Source of the DNA: Flavobacterium piscis
Lineage (GTDB): Bacteria > Bacteroidota > Bacteroidia > Flavobacteriales > Flavobacteriaceae
Length of the DNA: 64,000 bases
Assembly: GCF_001686925.1 (NCBI RefSeq)
Contig: NZ_LVEN01000046.1
Coordinates: 62,001-126,000, forward strand
Direction of reading: 5' to 3'
Shown here: one piece after another, positions 51,427-60,416 of the stretch
Layout of the letters: each line of letters opens with the position of its first letter
Numbering within the stretch: the stretch's first letter is position 1
The notes under the pieces: model-generated
Seen by the model: only the letters and a program-made list of their open reading frames with translations
What the model was told of the DNA's origin: nothing
Databases searched by the model: none
Made by a program: the position numbers and the translations under genes

Positions 51427-51505
51427 GGAAACTTTTACAGTGTTCAGAGTTTCCAATTAAGAATGCAAATATAGACAGGAAACTCTAAACACCAAAAAAG
51501 TTTCC
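51427..51505 (-). promoter_or_regulatory. yceI promoter with two TetR operators
   Basis: GGAAACT-N14-AGTTTCC occurs at 51427-51454 and 51478-51505. The -7 box TATATTTG (51466-51473) lies between them, with the same 4-bp gap to the upstream operator as at tetR. Confidence 0.8.
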
Positions 51506-51615
51506 AAGTTTTTTCAAAAATAATTTCAACTCCCTAATAATTAAAGGTTTTGTGGTCATTTTGAGGTGGAAACTGTCATTTAAAACTTTAAGAAAGAATA
51601 ATTCATAATGAATCG

Positions 51616-51623
51616 TATCTTTG
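51616..51623 (+). promoter_or_regulatory. -7 box of the polyprenyl synthetase gene
   Basis: TATCTTTG, 25 bp before the ATG. Confidence 0.55.
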
Positions 51624-51648
51624 GAGCTCGCAATTCAGATTATATTTT

Positions 51649-52623
51649 ATGCACGATATTAGCCAATACCAGGAATTTTTTATCCATTATTTAGAAAAAC
51701 AAAGCATTAGTAAAGAGCCCAAAAATCTTTATGAACCCATTGCATATATTTTAGGTCTTGGCGGAAAACGCATGCGCCCTGTACTTACTTTAATGGCGTC
51801 AGAAGTTTTTGACACTGATTATAAAGTAGCACTTCCTGCAGCAATGGCAGTTGAAGTTTTTCATAATTTCTCATTGGTTCACGATGATATTATGGATGAT
51901 GCGCCTTTGCGGAGAGGACAGGAAACAGTACATGAAAAATGGGATTTGAATACCGGAATTCTTTCCGGAGATGCTATGCTGATTCTGGCTTATCAATATT
52001 TTGAACAATACGAACCAACCGTTTTTAGAGATTTAGCAAAGTTGTTCAGTAAAACTGCTCTTGAAGTTTGCGAAGGACAACAATGGGATGTCGATTTCGA
52101 AAAAAGAAACGATGTTACCATTCCGGAATACCTGAAAATGATCGAATACAAAACAGCTGTTTTAGTTGCCGCAGCCATGAAAATGGGTGCCATTGTAGCG
52201 AAAACCACTGAAAAAGAAGCTGATTTTATTTATGATTTCGGGTTGAATTTAGGATTGGCTTTCCAGCTTCAGGATGATTATCTGGATGCTTTTGGAGATC
52301 CTGAAACTTTTGGAAAACAAGTTGGCGGCGATATTATGGTGAATAAAAAAACCTATTTATACCTGAAAGCCCGCGAGTTTTCATCAGCTGAAAAAGCTTT
52401 TGAACTAGAAAAATTATTCAGTTTACAATTAGATGATAATACGGAGAAAATAGCCACTGCAAAAACAATTTTTAATGAATCGGGTGCTTCAAAAGCGACA
52501 CAGGATGCTATAGAAATGTATACTTTTAAAGCTTTTGAAACTTTAGAAAAAATGGATCTTAATGCAGAAAAGAAAGCTATTTTAAGGACTTTTGGAGAGA
52601 ATTTAATGGGAAGAAAAGTGTAA
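51649..52623 (+). CDS. Polyprenyl diphosphate synthase
   Basis: A 324-aa trans-isoprenyl chain elongating enzyme. The first Asp-rich motif is LVHDDIMDDAPLRRG and the second LQDDYLDAFGD, with GGKRMRP upstream. Length and motifs fit a medium/long-chain synthase for quinone side chains (octaprenyl/heptaprenyl type, or geranylgeranyl); product length cannot be read with certainty. Own promoter, divergent from yceI. Confidence 0.92.
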   Translation: MHDISQYQEFFIHYLEKQSISKEPKNLYEPIAYILGLGGKRMRPVLTLMASEVFDTDYKVALPAAMAVEVFHNFSLVHDDIMDDAPLRRGQETVHEKWDLNTGILSGDAMLILAYQYFEQYEPTVFRDLAKLFSKTALEVCEGQQWDVDFEKRNDVTIPEYLKMIEYKTAVLVAAAMKMGAIVAKTTEKEADFIYDFGLNLGLAFQLQDDYLDAFGDPETFGKQVGGDIMVNKKTYLYLKAREFSSAEKAFELEKLFSLQLDDNTEKIATAKTIFNESGASKATQDAIEMYTFKAFETLEKMDLNAEKKAILRTFGENLMGRKV

Positions 52624-52652
52624 GTTTTTGCCACAGATTAAAAGGATTAGAA

Positions 52653-52740
52653 TTTTTTTTTGCCACGAATTTCACAAATCTCCACGAATTTTTATCCTAA
52701 TTAAATTGGTGAAATTCGTGAAATTCGTGGCAAAAAAATT
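52653..52740. repeat. CACGAATT inverted repeat, copy 3
   Basis: Arms GCCACGAATTTCAC (52662-52675) and GTGAAATTCGTGGC (52718-52731), extended by T8 and A7 runs outside. Probably a bidirectional terminator of REP type. Confidence 0.75.
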
Positions 52741-52750
52741 TAACATACAA

Positions 52751-52786
52751 TAAACCCGACAGATTTTAAAAAACCTGTCGGGTTTA
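52751..52786. terminator. Terminator between convergent genes
   Basis: A 12-bp perfect stem TAAACCCGACAG/CTGTCGGGTTTA with a 12-nt loop. The T tract is weak. Confidence 0.65.
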
Positions 52787-52835
52787 TTATTTGAAAACTA
52801 GTACAATCTGTGAAAATCGTTTAATCTGTGGCTAT

Positions 52836-54701
52836 TTAAAACAAATCCTCAGGATCAACTAAATCTGATAATTTTTGTTTTAGATTATCTTCTAAAATCG
52901 TCAATCCGTATTGGTAAGAGGCGTTCATCCAGCCAAAACCTTCTTCGGTTATAAAATCAAATTCGGTTCCTACGTTTCCGTATTCTGCGAAAATTTTGTG
53001 TGAACTTATCGATAAATCAAACTTCTCCGGAATCGTTCCGTTATAATCAACGGCATTTCTGGTAATCAGCCAAAGCCAGCGATAGACCATTTCTTGCGCT
53101 TCTTCATGAAAATTATAATTCAATAATCCTTCCCACAAAAGCATTTGATGCGGCGCCCAGCCAAAAGGATAATCCCATTGGCGAATTGGCGAATTGTGAT
53201 CTAATTCAGCGATTGATTCTTTGGTACTTCCGGCAATTCCACCTTTCATTTTAAATCTTGGGAGTGCCTTTTTTACCAAAATCTCTGCTTGTTCAGGCGT
53301 GCTTATTTTTGCCCAAAGCGGATAAAATGTTGTCGCAGCTTCAAAGAAATGTTGTTCCTCAGTTACAAAATTATAATCGAAGTAGATTCCGTTTTCGGGA
53401 TTCCAACACATTGTATTGATCTTTTCTTTTCTCGAAGCAGCTTTCGCAAGCCAATATTCACTTGAAAAAGATTTGTCTTCAAAATATTGAAATTCGTTTT
53501 TAAAATATTTTTTGATTAAAAAAGCAATATCGGTTTCGTATTTATAGAGCAAACTATTGATCGCAACCGTATTCAAATTAGCACAAATTCCGACCAATCT
53601 GTTTGTTGTGTCATGACCACTTTCGCGCATGCTTCGATCGTGAATAAAATACTTATCAAGCTCTTCGTCTACCACTTCTCTATCGAGATATTTCTTTTCG
53701 AATTCGCGTGTTGACAAATTATATTTGGGTGCATATTGTTCCAGAATATCATCAAAATGTCCTTCTTCAACTTCAAAAGGAAGTCCGATTCCTTCTGCTT
53801 TATAGCGATTCAATCCGTTTGCGGTAAGTCGTTTTCCTTCTTCCATCCAAACCGTTTGATATTCTTTTATGGCGGTTTTTAAATGTCTTTCAATCCAAAA
53901 AATATCCGGATTCGACTTTTCCAAAACATCTATAATCAACGATGTATAAAGTGGCGGTTGGGTTCGGGTTAAATAATAACTTCTATTAGCATTCAGAATT
54001 TTTCCGTAATGATCAATTTGATATTTAAAATTCTCCGCAATACCTAAAGCAAGCTCAATTTTATCGTCGATCAAAAGTCCTTTGGCAATAAAATAACTGT
54101 CCCAACCGTACATTTCGTTGAATCTTCCGCCAGGAACAACAAATGGGACTCCTGATACTTCGTTGTTTTTGATTTGAAGTGCCAATGCCAGAATTCCGGG
54201 TTGTTTATTGAGTGATAAAACATATTCTGGCGAAATGTTTTTAGGCATCTGCACTACTTTCAATTTTGGAGTGACAGCTTCTAATTTCTTGAAATAATCA
54301 AAAACTATTTCGTCGCCAAAAGGCACATACAAATACGCTAATTCATTTTCGATCTTATTGTCTTCCAGAATTTTCTTTACACCATCAGCATCAATCGTTC
54401 TGGTAAGTCCTTTCCAGTACAGATTTTTTATTTTTCCCGAAATTCGTTTTACAGGATCTTCTGTGATTTCATCTAAATTGATTTCGGCAAATTCGGTATT
54501 GTTTTTTTTGGCCAAAGCCAGTTCCTGCAATAAATTCGAAAGCTGATAAGTTCCTTCAATCAGAGCAGAATTTCCGTTTTCATCATGCAGCAAAAACTTT
54601 TTTGGACCATTATCATCAATGGTTATCTTTTTATCGCCATCAGTATCTTCCTGAGCCAATAATTTTTCGATGGTTTGGGTTATATGTAATCTAAATTTCA
54701 T
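52836..54701 (-). CDS. Trehalase, neutral type with EF-hand motif
   Basis: A 621-aa GH37 alpha,alpha-trehalase that cleaves trehalose to two glucose units. Signature 1 is PGGRFNEMYGWDSYF (residues 190-204), signature 2 is QWDYPFGWAPHQ. No signal peptide is present, so it is cytoplasmic. The N-terminus has DTDGDKKITIDDNGPKKF (residues 19-36), very like the Ca-binding segment of fungal neutral trehalases (DTDGNxxITIEDxGPK). It overlaps the MFS gene by 11 bp; that transporter likely imports the substrate. Confidence 0.93.
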   Translation of the reverse strand: MKFRLHITQTIEKLLAQEDTDGDKKITIDDNGPKKFLLHDENGNSALIEGTYQLSNLLQELALAKKNNTEFAEINLDEITEDPVKRISGKIKNLYWKGLTRTIDADGVKKILEDNKIENELAYLYVPFGDEIVFDYFKKLEAVTPKLKVVQMPKNISPEYVLSLNKQPGILALALQIKNNEVSGVPFVVPGGRFNEMYGWDSYFIAKGLLIDDKIELALGIAENFKYQIDHYGKILNANRSYYLTRTQPPLYTSLIIDVLEKSNPDIFWIERHLKTAIKEYQTVWMEEGKRLTANGLNRYKAEGIGLPFEVEEGHFDDILEQYAPKYNLSTREFEKKYLDREVVDEELDKYFIHDRSMRESGHDTTNRLVGICANLNTVAINSLLYKYETDIAFLIKKYFKNEFQYFEDKSFSSEYWLAKAASRKEKINTMCWNPENGIYFDYNFVTEEQHFFEAATTFYPLWAKISTPEQAEILVKKALPRFKMKGGIAGSTKESIAELDHNSPIRQWDYPFGWAPHQMLLWEGLLNYNFHEEAQEMVYRWLWLITRNAVDYNGTIPEKFDLSISSHKIFAEYGNVGTEFDFITEEGFGWMNASYQYGLTILEDNLKQKLSDLVDPEDLF

Positions 54702-55911
54702 CTTTTGCAGTTATTTTTTTAAGAATAAAAAAGGATATTAATAATAAAGACATTGGAATTAAAGTAAAATAAAATGCGTTTTCCGGTCCTTCATTTTTAA
54801 ACAGCCAACCCGTTATTCTGGAGCCTAATGTGCCGCCAAGAGCAGAAAAAATTACAATTAATCCAGTCATTGAGCTTTGCAGATTTTTAGGCAAAGCACT
54901 TAATACAATCGAATTTAATAATGGATAAATGGGCGCAATGAATAATCCGATTAATGGAAAAGCAAAACCAATTAAAGGTATATCTGAAAGTGTATTGATA
55001 TTTTTTACTTCTAAGCCTACTGTTTTTGGAAGTACAAAAATCACCAGCAACATCGCTGAAATAATACAAAAACTCAAAACCCAAATCCAATTTACTTTTT
55101 TGGTTATAATGCCTGCAATCAATCTTCCTATTGCTAATGAAATGGCCAAAATACTCGCCATCATAATGCTGATATTTTCTGGCAGATGAAGTACTTTTGT
55201 ATTAAATGTAGGCAACCACGACAAAATTCCCTGTTCGATCATGACAAACAAAAAGACACTAATTACAAAAATAACGGTAAGCAATTTTGCCATTAATTTG
55301 AACATTTGCATGAAATCGTCTTTGAGATTTGCTCCTGCCGAAACTTCACTTTCTTCAAATTTTACAAAGAATAAAAACAGGAACGAAAGCAATGATAATC
55401 CTGCCAAAAACCAATAAACATTCAGCCAGGAATTAGGATCATTTTCATTATTAAAAGCTGGAAATAAGAAATAAGCCAATGCAATTCCCACCATAAAAAA
55501 ACCTTCGATACTGCTCATTAAGGCGTTGTGTTCTTTTTTGGTTTCGGTTACAGTTCCGATTAGCGAATAAACCGAAACTTTGATCAAAGCAAAGGAAACT
55601 CCAACGGTTGCAAAAAGAATTTTAGCGTTATCAAATGAATTTCCAAAATACATAGAAATACAAGCCACAGTAACCAAACCCAAACCTATAAGCATCGATT
55701 TTCGATAGCCTATTCTGGGTAAAAAAGACGCTATAAAAAAAGAAACAATGGCAATTGGCATGTCTTTAAAAGCTTCTAAAATACTCGCCTGAACTTCATC
55801 TACTCCGTAATTTTTCTGCGATTTTAAAATCACAATGCCAACGCTGTTTAATAAAATGGCGAAGACAAAATAATTGAGGTAAAGTGAGATTTTAATTCCT
55901 ATGTTTTTCAT
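54691..55911 (-). CDS. MFS transporter of the trehalase operon
   Basis: A 406-aa, 12-helix major facilitator of the sugar-transporter type seen in Bacteroidota. Motif-A-like FLPRIGYRKSMLIGLG lies after helix 2, and GLFIAPIYPLLNSIVLSALP near helix 10 resembles the FucP/GlcP-like group. Its stop region overlaps the trehalase start by 11 bp, a sign of coupled expression. The substrate is presumably trehalose or a trehalose-containing glycoside. Confidence 0.87.
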   Translation of the reverse strand: MKNIGIKISLYLNYFVFAILLNSVGIVILKSQKNYGVDEVQASILEAFKDMPIAIVSFFIASFLPRIGYRKSMLIGLGLVTVACISMYFGNSFDNAKILFATVGVSFALIKVSVYSLIGTVTETKKEHNALMSSIEGFFMVGIALAYFLFPAFNNENDPNSWLNVYWFLAGLSLLSFLFLFFVKFEESEVSAGANLKDDFMQMFKLMAKLLTVIFVISVFLFVMIEQGILSWLPTFNTKVLHLPENISIMMASILAISLAIGRLIAGIITKKVNWIWVLSFCIISAMLLVIFVLPKTVGLEVKNINTLSDIPLIGFAFPLIGLFIAPIYPLLNSIVLSALPKNLQSSMTGLIVIFSALGGTLGSRITGWLFKNEGPENAFYFTLIPMSLLLISFFILKKITAKDEI

Positions 55912-55950
55912 TTTTTATTTGTTTGTCTTTGCTTTGTGGTTACGGTGCGG

Positions 55951-55975
55951 AGACGCACTGCTGTGCGCCTCTACG
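55951..55975. repeat. GCACTGCTGTGC hairpin repeat, copy 2
   Basis: AGACGCAC-TGCT-GTGCGCCT followed by CTACG, partner of 1365-1389, between the MFS and TonB receptor genes. Confidence 0.55.
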
Positions 55976-55993
55976 ATACCGTATATATATTAT

Positions 55994-56190
55994 TTAACCT
56001 GTTGGGCGTGATGGCTAAAAATTTAAATAAACACATAGAAACATAGATTTTATGTGTTTAAAAAAAGTAAATCAAAAAGAAACTCGTTTCTCACACATAG
56101 CTATGTGTATTAATGCAAGTGAAACGCTTTTTTTCATTTCAATAATTCTATGTTTCTATGTGTTAAAAATTATTAAACCCAACAGGTTAA
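55994..56190. repeat. 197-bp inverted-repeat element
   Basis: Perfect 13-bp terminal inverted repeats TTAACCTGTTGGG (55994) and CCCAACAGGTTAA (56178-56190). An inner pair is AACACATAGAAACATAG and CTATGTTTCTATGTGTT. The whole can fold into one long hairpin. It lies just past the TonB receptor stop and may act as terminator or be a MITE-like element. Confidence 0.65.
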
Positions 56191-56192
56191 AT

Positions 56193-58832
56193 CTAGAAAT
56201 TAATCGCTACCGAAAATCTAAAGGCGCGCCCTAAAATAGGTCTTGCCATAAACACATCGCTTGCTGCAGATGTTGTTTGTCTTGGATCTCCTTCTGTCAA
56301 ACCAATTTCGTTAAATAAATTTGAAGCATCAACTGCAAAACGAAGATTATTATAGGTGTAATTTAAACCTGCTCCTACTTCTTTATAAGCTGGTAAAACC
56401 TGTCTGTTATCCTGATTAGTGAATTTTTTATCGTAATAAGAAAACTGAACATATGCTGTAAAATCTTTTGTAATGTCGACTTCCGGTCTTAGGTTACAGA
56501 AAAATTTAGGAATTCTTCGTGCTGTATTTCCGTTGAAATCAAAAGTAGAACCGTCAGCATTTGTACCTGTAAAATTATCATATTCCGGTTTTTGAACCGT
56601 AAATGTAAAATTCAGTTTTACAATATTATATCTCACATTAGTTTCTACTTCAAGACCTATATTGTTTACGTCAGCAAATTTATTCTCAGAACTTCCATCA
56701 GATAAAATATCAGTAAAAGCAACATTTTTTAAGTTCATGTGAAACAAATTCGCATTCACATTAAAGAAGGAATTAGAATATTTATAACCTAATTCAAACT
56801 GATTCACTTCTGTATTCTCCAATTTGCTTAAATCGGCAGCATTATCATAAAAAGATTCTTCGATTGGCGATCTAAAACCGTGGCTGTAACGAACGTACGA
56901 AGCCATATTGTCATTGAATTTGTAGTTTCCTGCAGCTGTGTAAGACCATTCGCTTACATCATATCTCCAATACGTGTACGGATTTCCTTTTACCGTTGTT
57001 ACTGCATCATCGGCCGTATTGTTGTCTAAAATCCCTAAGTTTTCAGCACCAAATCTGGCGTTGTCTCTGTAACCTGAATATTTGTCTTTGTTGTATCTTA
57101 AACCAGCATTGAAGGTCAAATTATCTGTTGCTTTAATTTCGGCATCAGCATAAATATCATTCAAAACTCCTTTGGTTTGCGCATCTCTTTCTAGCCAGGT
57201 GATTCTTTCTACACCGTTCCAGGTATGATCTACTCCACTTGTATTGTCTTTTACATTTAATAATCTGGGATTGTCTGAAACACCTACCAAATAAGAATTC
57301 CAGTTCCAGTATTGATTCGATTTCCAATTTGAATAGTAGTAACCTGCAGTTAGTTTTACCGGATCTAAATCAAAATTAAAAGAGAAATTATTCGCAAAAT
57401 TGTTCATCTTTTTTTCGATATGCCAAAGGTCAGCTCTCATAATTAAAGCGTTTGGATCAAGTGTTTGTCCGTTGTCTACATAAGAATACGTTAGATTACT
57501 AGCGGTTGTATTTTGAACACTTGTAGCATAAGCATCTTGTGTCCAGGGACCGCCATTTGGGAAAATCGCATTGTAATTTAAATCGATATTGGTGTTTTTG
57601 AATGAGTTTTTGAACGTCACTTTATCTGATATCTTCTTTTTGAATTCGGCTCCAATAGAATTAATTATAGGATGAGAACCATCTTCTAAATCTGCGCTAA
57701 AAGTTCCTCCGCCATATTGAGGTACGTTTAAGCGGCTCAAATTTACTGAAGTTAATGTTCCGTAATTCGGGTTAAATCCAGGAATTCCTTCTACTTTTCC
57801 GTTATTGCTTTTTAATGGAATTGGCAAATAGAATGTGTTTCTGTCATCAAGATGTTTGAAGTTAATTCTTAAATAATCATCGTCATCAAATTTATAGGTG
57901 ATGTTTCCTTTTATTTGTCCGCCTTTATTAGCTGTAAAACCTGTATTTCTTACGCCATTATCAGCTCTGTAAAAACCTCCAATATTAAAGAACAATTTAT
58001 CCTGAATTAAAGCACCAGATAAATTAAGGTCAGTTCTAAACATTCCGTAATCTGAAGTTGTAAACTTTGCTCTTCCCTGAAACTCATTTTGTCCCGTTTT
58101 TGAAATAAAGTTGATGATTCCACCCGGAGCATTGGTGGCAAAAATTGAGGCAGAACCTCCACGAACTGCTTCCATTTTGCTTACAGTTTCGTCTAATCTG
58201 TAAAAAGTATCGGCGTTGGCAAATTGCAGTGCTCCATCTTCAAAAACGGGTAAACCATCTTCCTGAATTTGTACATATTCATAAGCTCCCGCTGACGGAA
58301 TTCCTCTTGCAAAAAGGTTATTTCCTATTTCTCCTCCAGAGGCTTCAACTACAAATCCGGGAATAGTTTGCAATAAAGCCGCTGTACTTGAAGGCGCTCT
58401 GTCTTCGATTGCTTTGGCTCCCATTGTAGTAATGGCGACACTCGACTCCAACTTAGATCTTGGCGTTGAAGATCCGGTAACGACAACCTCTTTTAAACTT
58501 TGAGATTCTCCTTCAAGCAATAAATTTACTTCTAGGGATTCTCCTTGTTTTATGGCAATTTTTTTCTCGAAAGTTTTGTAACCTACATTAGTGGCAATAA
58601 CGGTATACGTTCCTGCTTCGATATTCGAGAATAAATAGCCTCCATTTTCATCGGTAACAGTGCTTTTTCCCGTTTCCTTAATAGTTACGTTTGCGCCTGG
58701 AATCGTTACTCCGCTGTCATCAAGTACTTTTCCTGAAATTGTATTTTGATTTTGAGCAAACAGATTATTAGATAAAAAAAACAGGCAAAACATCAAAAGT
58801 AATGTGCCTGAATATTGGTGTAGTTTTTTCAT
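56193..58832 (-). CDS. TonB-dependent outer-membrane receptor
   Basis: An 879-aa receptor with a signal peptide (to about residue 26, LFAQNQ). A carboxypeptidase-D-like beta domain follows (about 30-110, ISGKVLDDSGVTIPGANVTI), then the plug (LKEVVVTGSS through EAVRGGSASIFATNAPGGIINF), and a 22-strand barrel ending in Phe (FRFSVAINF). No SusD partner is adjacent. Divergence from a LacI regulator and closeness to trehalase suggest a sugar ligand, possibly trehalose or a larger glucan; that is inference. Confidence 0.92.
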   Translation of the reverse strand: MKKLHQYSGTLLLMFCLFFLSNNLFAQNQNTISGKVLDDSGVTIPGANVTIKETGKSTVTDENGGYLFSNIEAGTYTVIATNVGYKTFEKKIAIKQGESLEVNLLLEGESQSLKEVVVTGSSTPRSKLESSVAITTMGAKAIEDRAPSSTAALLQTIPGFVVEASGGEIGNNLFARGIPSAGAYEYVQIQEDGLPVFEDGALQFANADTFYRLDETVSKMEAVRGGSASIFATNAPGGIINFISKTGQNEFQGRAKFTTSDYGMFRTDLNLSGALIQDKLFFNIGGFYRADNGVRNTGFTANKGGQIKGNITYKFDDDDYLRINFKHLDDRNTFYLPIPLKSNNGKVEGIPGFNPNYGTLTSVNLSRLNVPQYGGGTFSADLEDGSHPIINSIGAEFKKKISDKVTFKNSFKNTNIDLNYNAIFPNGGPWTQDAYATSVQNTTASNLTYSYVDNGQTLDPNALIMRADLWHIEKKMNNFANNFSFNFDLDPVKLTAGYYYSNWKSNQYWNWNSYLVGVSDNPRLLNVKDNTSGVDHTWNGVERITWLERDAQTKGVLNDIYADAEIKATDNLTFNAGLRYNKDKYSGYRDNARFGAENLGILDNNTADDAVTTVKGNPYTYWRYDVSEWSYTAAGNYKFNDNMASYVRYSHGFRSPIEESFYDNAADLSKLENTEVNQFELGYKYSNSFFNVNANLFHMNLKNVAFTDILSDGSSENKFADVNNIGLEVETNVRYNIVKLNFTFTVQKPEYDNFTGTNADGSTFDFNGNTARRIPKFFCNLRPEVDITKDFTAYVQFSYYDKKFTNQDNRQVLPAYKEVGAGLNYTYNNLRFAVDASNLFNEIGLTEGDPRQTTSAASDVFMARPILGRAFRFSVAINF

Positions 58833-58871
58833 TTTTTCGTTCGGTTAGTTAGTAATTATGGTTATCACTGT

Positions 58872-58879
58872 CAAACTTA
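58872..58879 (-). promoter_or_regulatory. -7 box of the TonB receptor gene
   Basis: TAAGTTTG on the minus strand, 40 bp before the ATG. Confidence 0.5.
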
Positions 58880-58913
58880 ACTACAAATCATAAAGGAATT
58901 TGCGAATTAAAAA

Positions 58914-58950
58914 TCGAAAACGTTTTCGAAATGACCTAAAACGTTTTCGG
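58914..58950. promoter_or_regulatory. Paired LacI-family operators
   Basis: A 16-bp perfect palindrome TCGAAAACGTTTTCGA (58914-58929) and an imperfect copy CCTAAAACGTTTTCGG (58935-58950). The AAAACGTTTT cores are centred 21 bp apart (two helical turns), in the divergent TonB/LacI promoter region. Confidence 0.85.
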
Positions 58951-58996
58951 AAGTTAATTTTTTATCAATCCGTTTTATTTTTAGTACTTTTATTTC

Positions 58997-60022
58997 ATGA
59001 ATGACACTAAATTAATAGATATAGCCTCGGCACTCGGAATTTCGGTTACAACGGTTTCAAAAGCGTTAAAAGGATATACAGATATTAGTAAGTCTACTCG
59101 TGCCAGGGTTATCGAAATGGCCGAAACGATGAACTACATCCCCAATTCTGTTGCGGTGAATCTTAGAACCAATGAAACCAAAACCATTGGCGTTATTATT
59201 CCGGCTACCGTGCATCACTTTTTTTCGAGTGTATTAAATGGTATTCTGGAAGAAGCTGAAAAAAGAGGATATCTGGTCATTATATTACAATCAAACGAAA
59301 AATATGAACTGGAGAAAAAGCAACTTGCTTTATTGATTCAAAAACGGGTTGACGGGGTTTTAATGTCACTCTCTAACGAAACAGATGATTTCACTCATAT
59401 TAATGAAGCCATCCGAAAAAATACTCCGGTTGTTCTATTTGATAAAATCGCCAAAAGAGTAGATTGTTCTAAAGTGGTTATTAATGATGCCAAAGCGGCT
59501 TTTGATGCCGTTTCTTACCTTATTAATAAAGGGTATAAAAAAATTGCACATTTTAGGGGTTCATATGTTCCGCAAAACTCGATCGATCGCTTTTTAGGAT
59601 ACAAAAGAGCACTTGAAGCACACGGAATTGAATACGATTCGAAACTGGTTTATGTCTGTGATAACAATACCGATTTTGAAGACGGCTATGAAAATGCCCA
59701 AAAAATAATGACCGAAAATCCGGATATCGATGCCATTTTTGCCATTACTGATTTGGTTGCCATCGGGATTATTAAATACTTTAATGAAGCCGGAATAAAA
59801 ACGCCGGAACAAGTTGCGGTTTTTGGATTTAGCAATTGGTTTATGAGTACCGTTATTTCACCTAAATTAACCACAATTGATCAGCCCGGATTTGAAATGG
59901 GACATCAGGCGGTTTCGCTTTTAATTGATGAAATTGTAGATATAAAAGAACATCGTCCGGTAACGCATCAAATTATTGAACTTCCTACAAGAATCATTGA
60001 GCGAGAATCGACAGTTAAATGA
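58997..60022 (+). CDS. LacI-family transcriptional regulator
   Basis: A 341-aa LacI/GalR regulator. The N-terminal HTH is LIDIASALGISVTTVSKALKGY with the hinge NYIPNSVAVNLRTNET, followed by the sugar-binding-protein-like effector domain (TIGVIIPATVHHFF and onward). It probably binds the two AAAACGTTTT palindromes upstream and controls itself and the TonB receptor. The inducer is likely a sugar. Confidence 0.93.
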   Translation: MNDTKLIDIASALGISVTTVSKALKGYTDISKSTRARVIEMAETMNYIPNSVAVNLRTNETKTIGVIIPATVHHFFSSVLNGILEEAEKRGYLVIILQSNEKYELEKKQLALLIQKRVDGVLMSLSNETDDFTHINEAIRKNTPVVLFDKIAKRVDCSKVVINDAKAAFDAVSYLINKGYKKIAHFRGSYVPQNSIDRFLGYKRALEAHGIEYDSKLVYVCDNNTDFEDGYENAQKIMTENPDIDAIFAITDLVAIGIIKYFNEAGIKTPEQVAVFGFSNWFMSTVISPKLTTIDQPGFEMGHQAVSLLIDEIVDIKEHRPVTHQIIELPTRIIERESTVK

Positions 60023-60033
60023 TTTTTTAGTTT

Positions 60034-60041
60034 TAACTTTG
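60034..60041 (+). promoter_or_regulatory. -7 box of the 117-aa gene
   Basis: TAACTTTG, 21 bp before the ATG. Confidence 0.5.
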
Positions 60042-60062
60042 CCTCAATCTTAAAAAGCATCA

Positions 60063-60416
60063 ATGTTTCCGATTCCTGAAAATACCGATTTTTTATTGGC
60101 TGATGCCGAAAAAGAAAACCTATATCTAAGCCTTGTTGAGCAAATCAATAAAGACTTTAATTTGGCCAATGAAGGTATTGATTTCCCGCTGAGTATTTCT
60201 CCTGAAGAATTAAAAATTCAGCTTCACGAAAAAATCTACCGAATGATTCAGTACAAATTTGCTGAATACTTAAACCTGCTTTATATTATTGATGTTTCTG
60301 AAGAAGAAATTAAAAAATTGGATGGTTCTGATTTGGTTATTCTGGCTGAACAAGTTTCTTTTTTGGTATTGAAAAGGGAATGGCAGAAGGTTTGGTTTCG
60401 CAATTATTACAAGTAA
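60063..60416 (+). CDS. Conserved hypothetical protein
   Basis: A 117-aa soluble protein, acidic in the first half (FPIPENTDFLLADAEKENLY) and helical throughout. It ends with an aromatic basic segment (REWQKVWFRNYYK). I recall similar short proteins in Flavobacteriia but no function. No signal peptide or membrane segment is seen. Its 3' end overlaps the convergent lipoprotein gene by 10 bp. Confidence 0.7.
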   Translation: MFPIPENTDFLLADAEKENLYLSLVEQINKDFNLANEGIDFPLSISPEELKIQLHEKIYRMIQYKFAEYLNLLYIIDVSEEEIKKLDGSDLVILAEQVSFLVLKREWQKVWFRNYYK

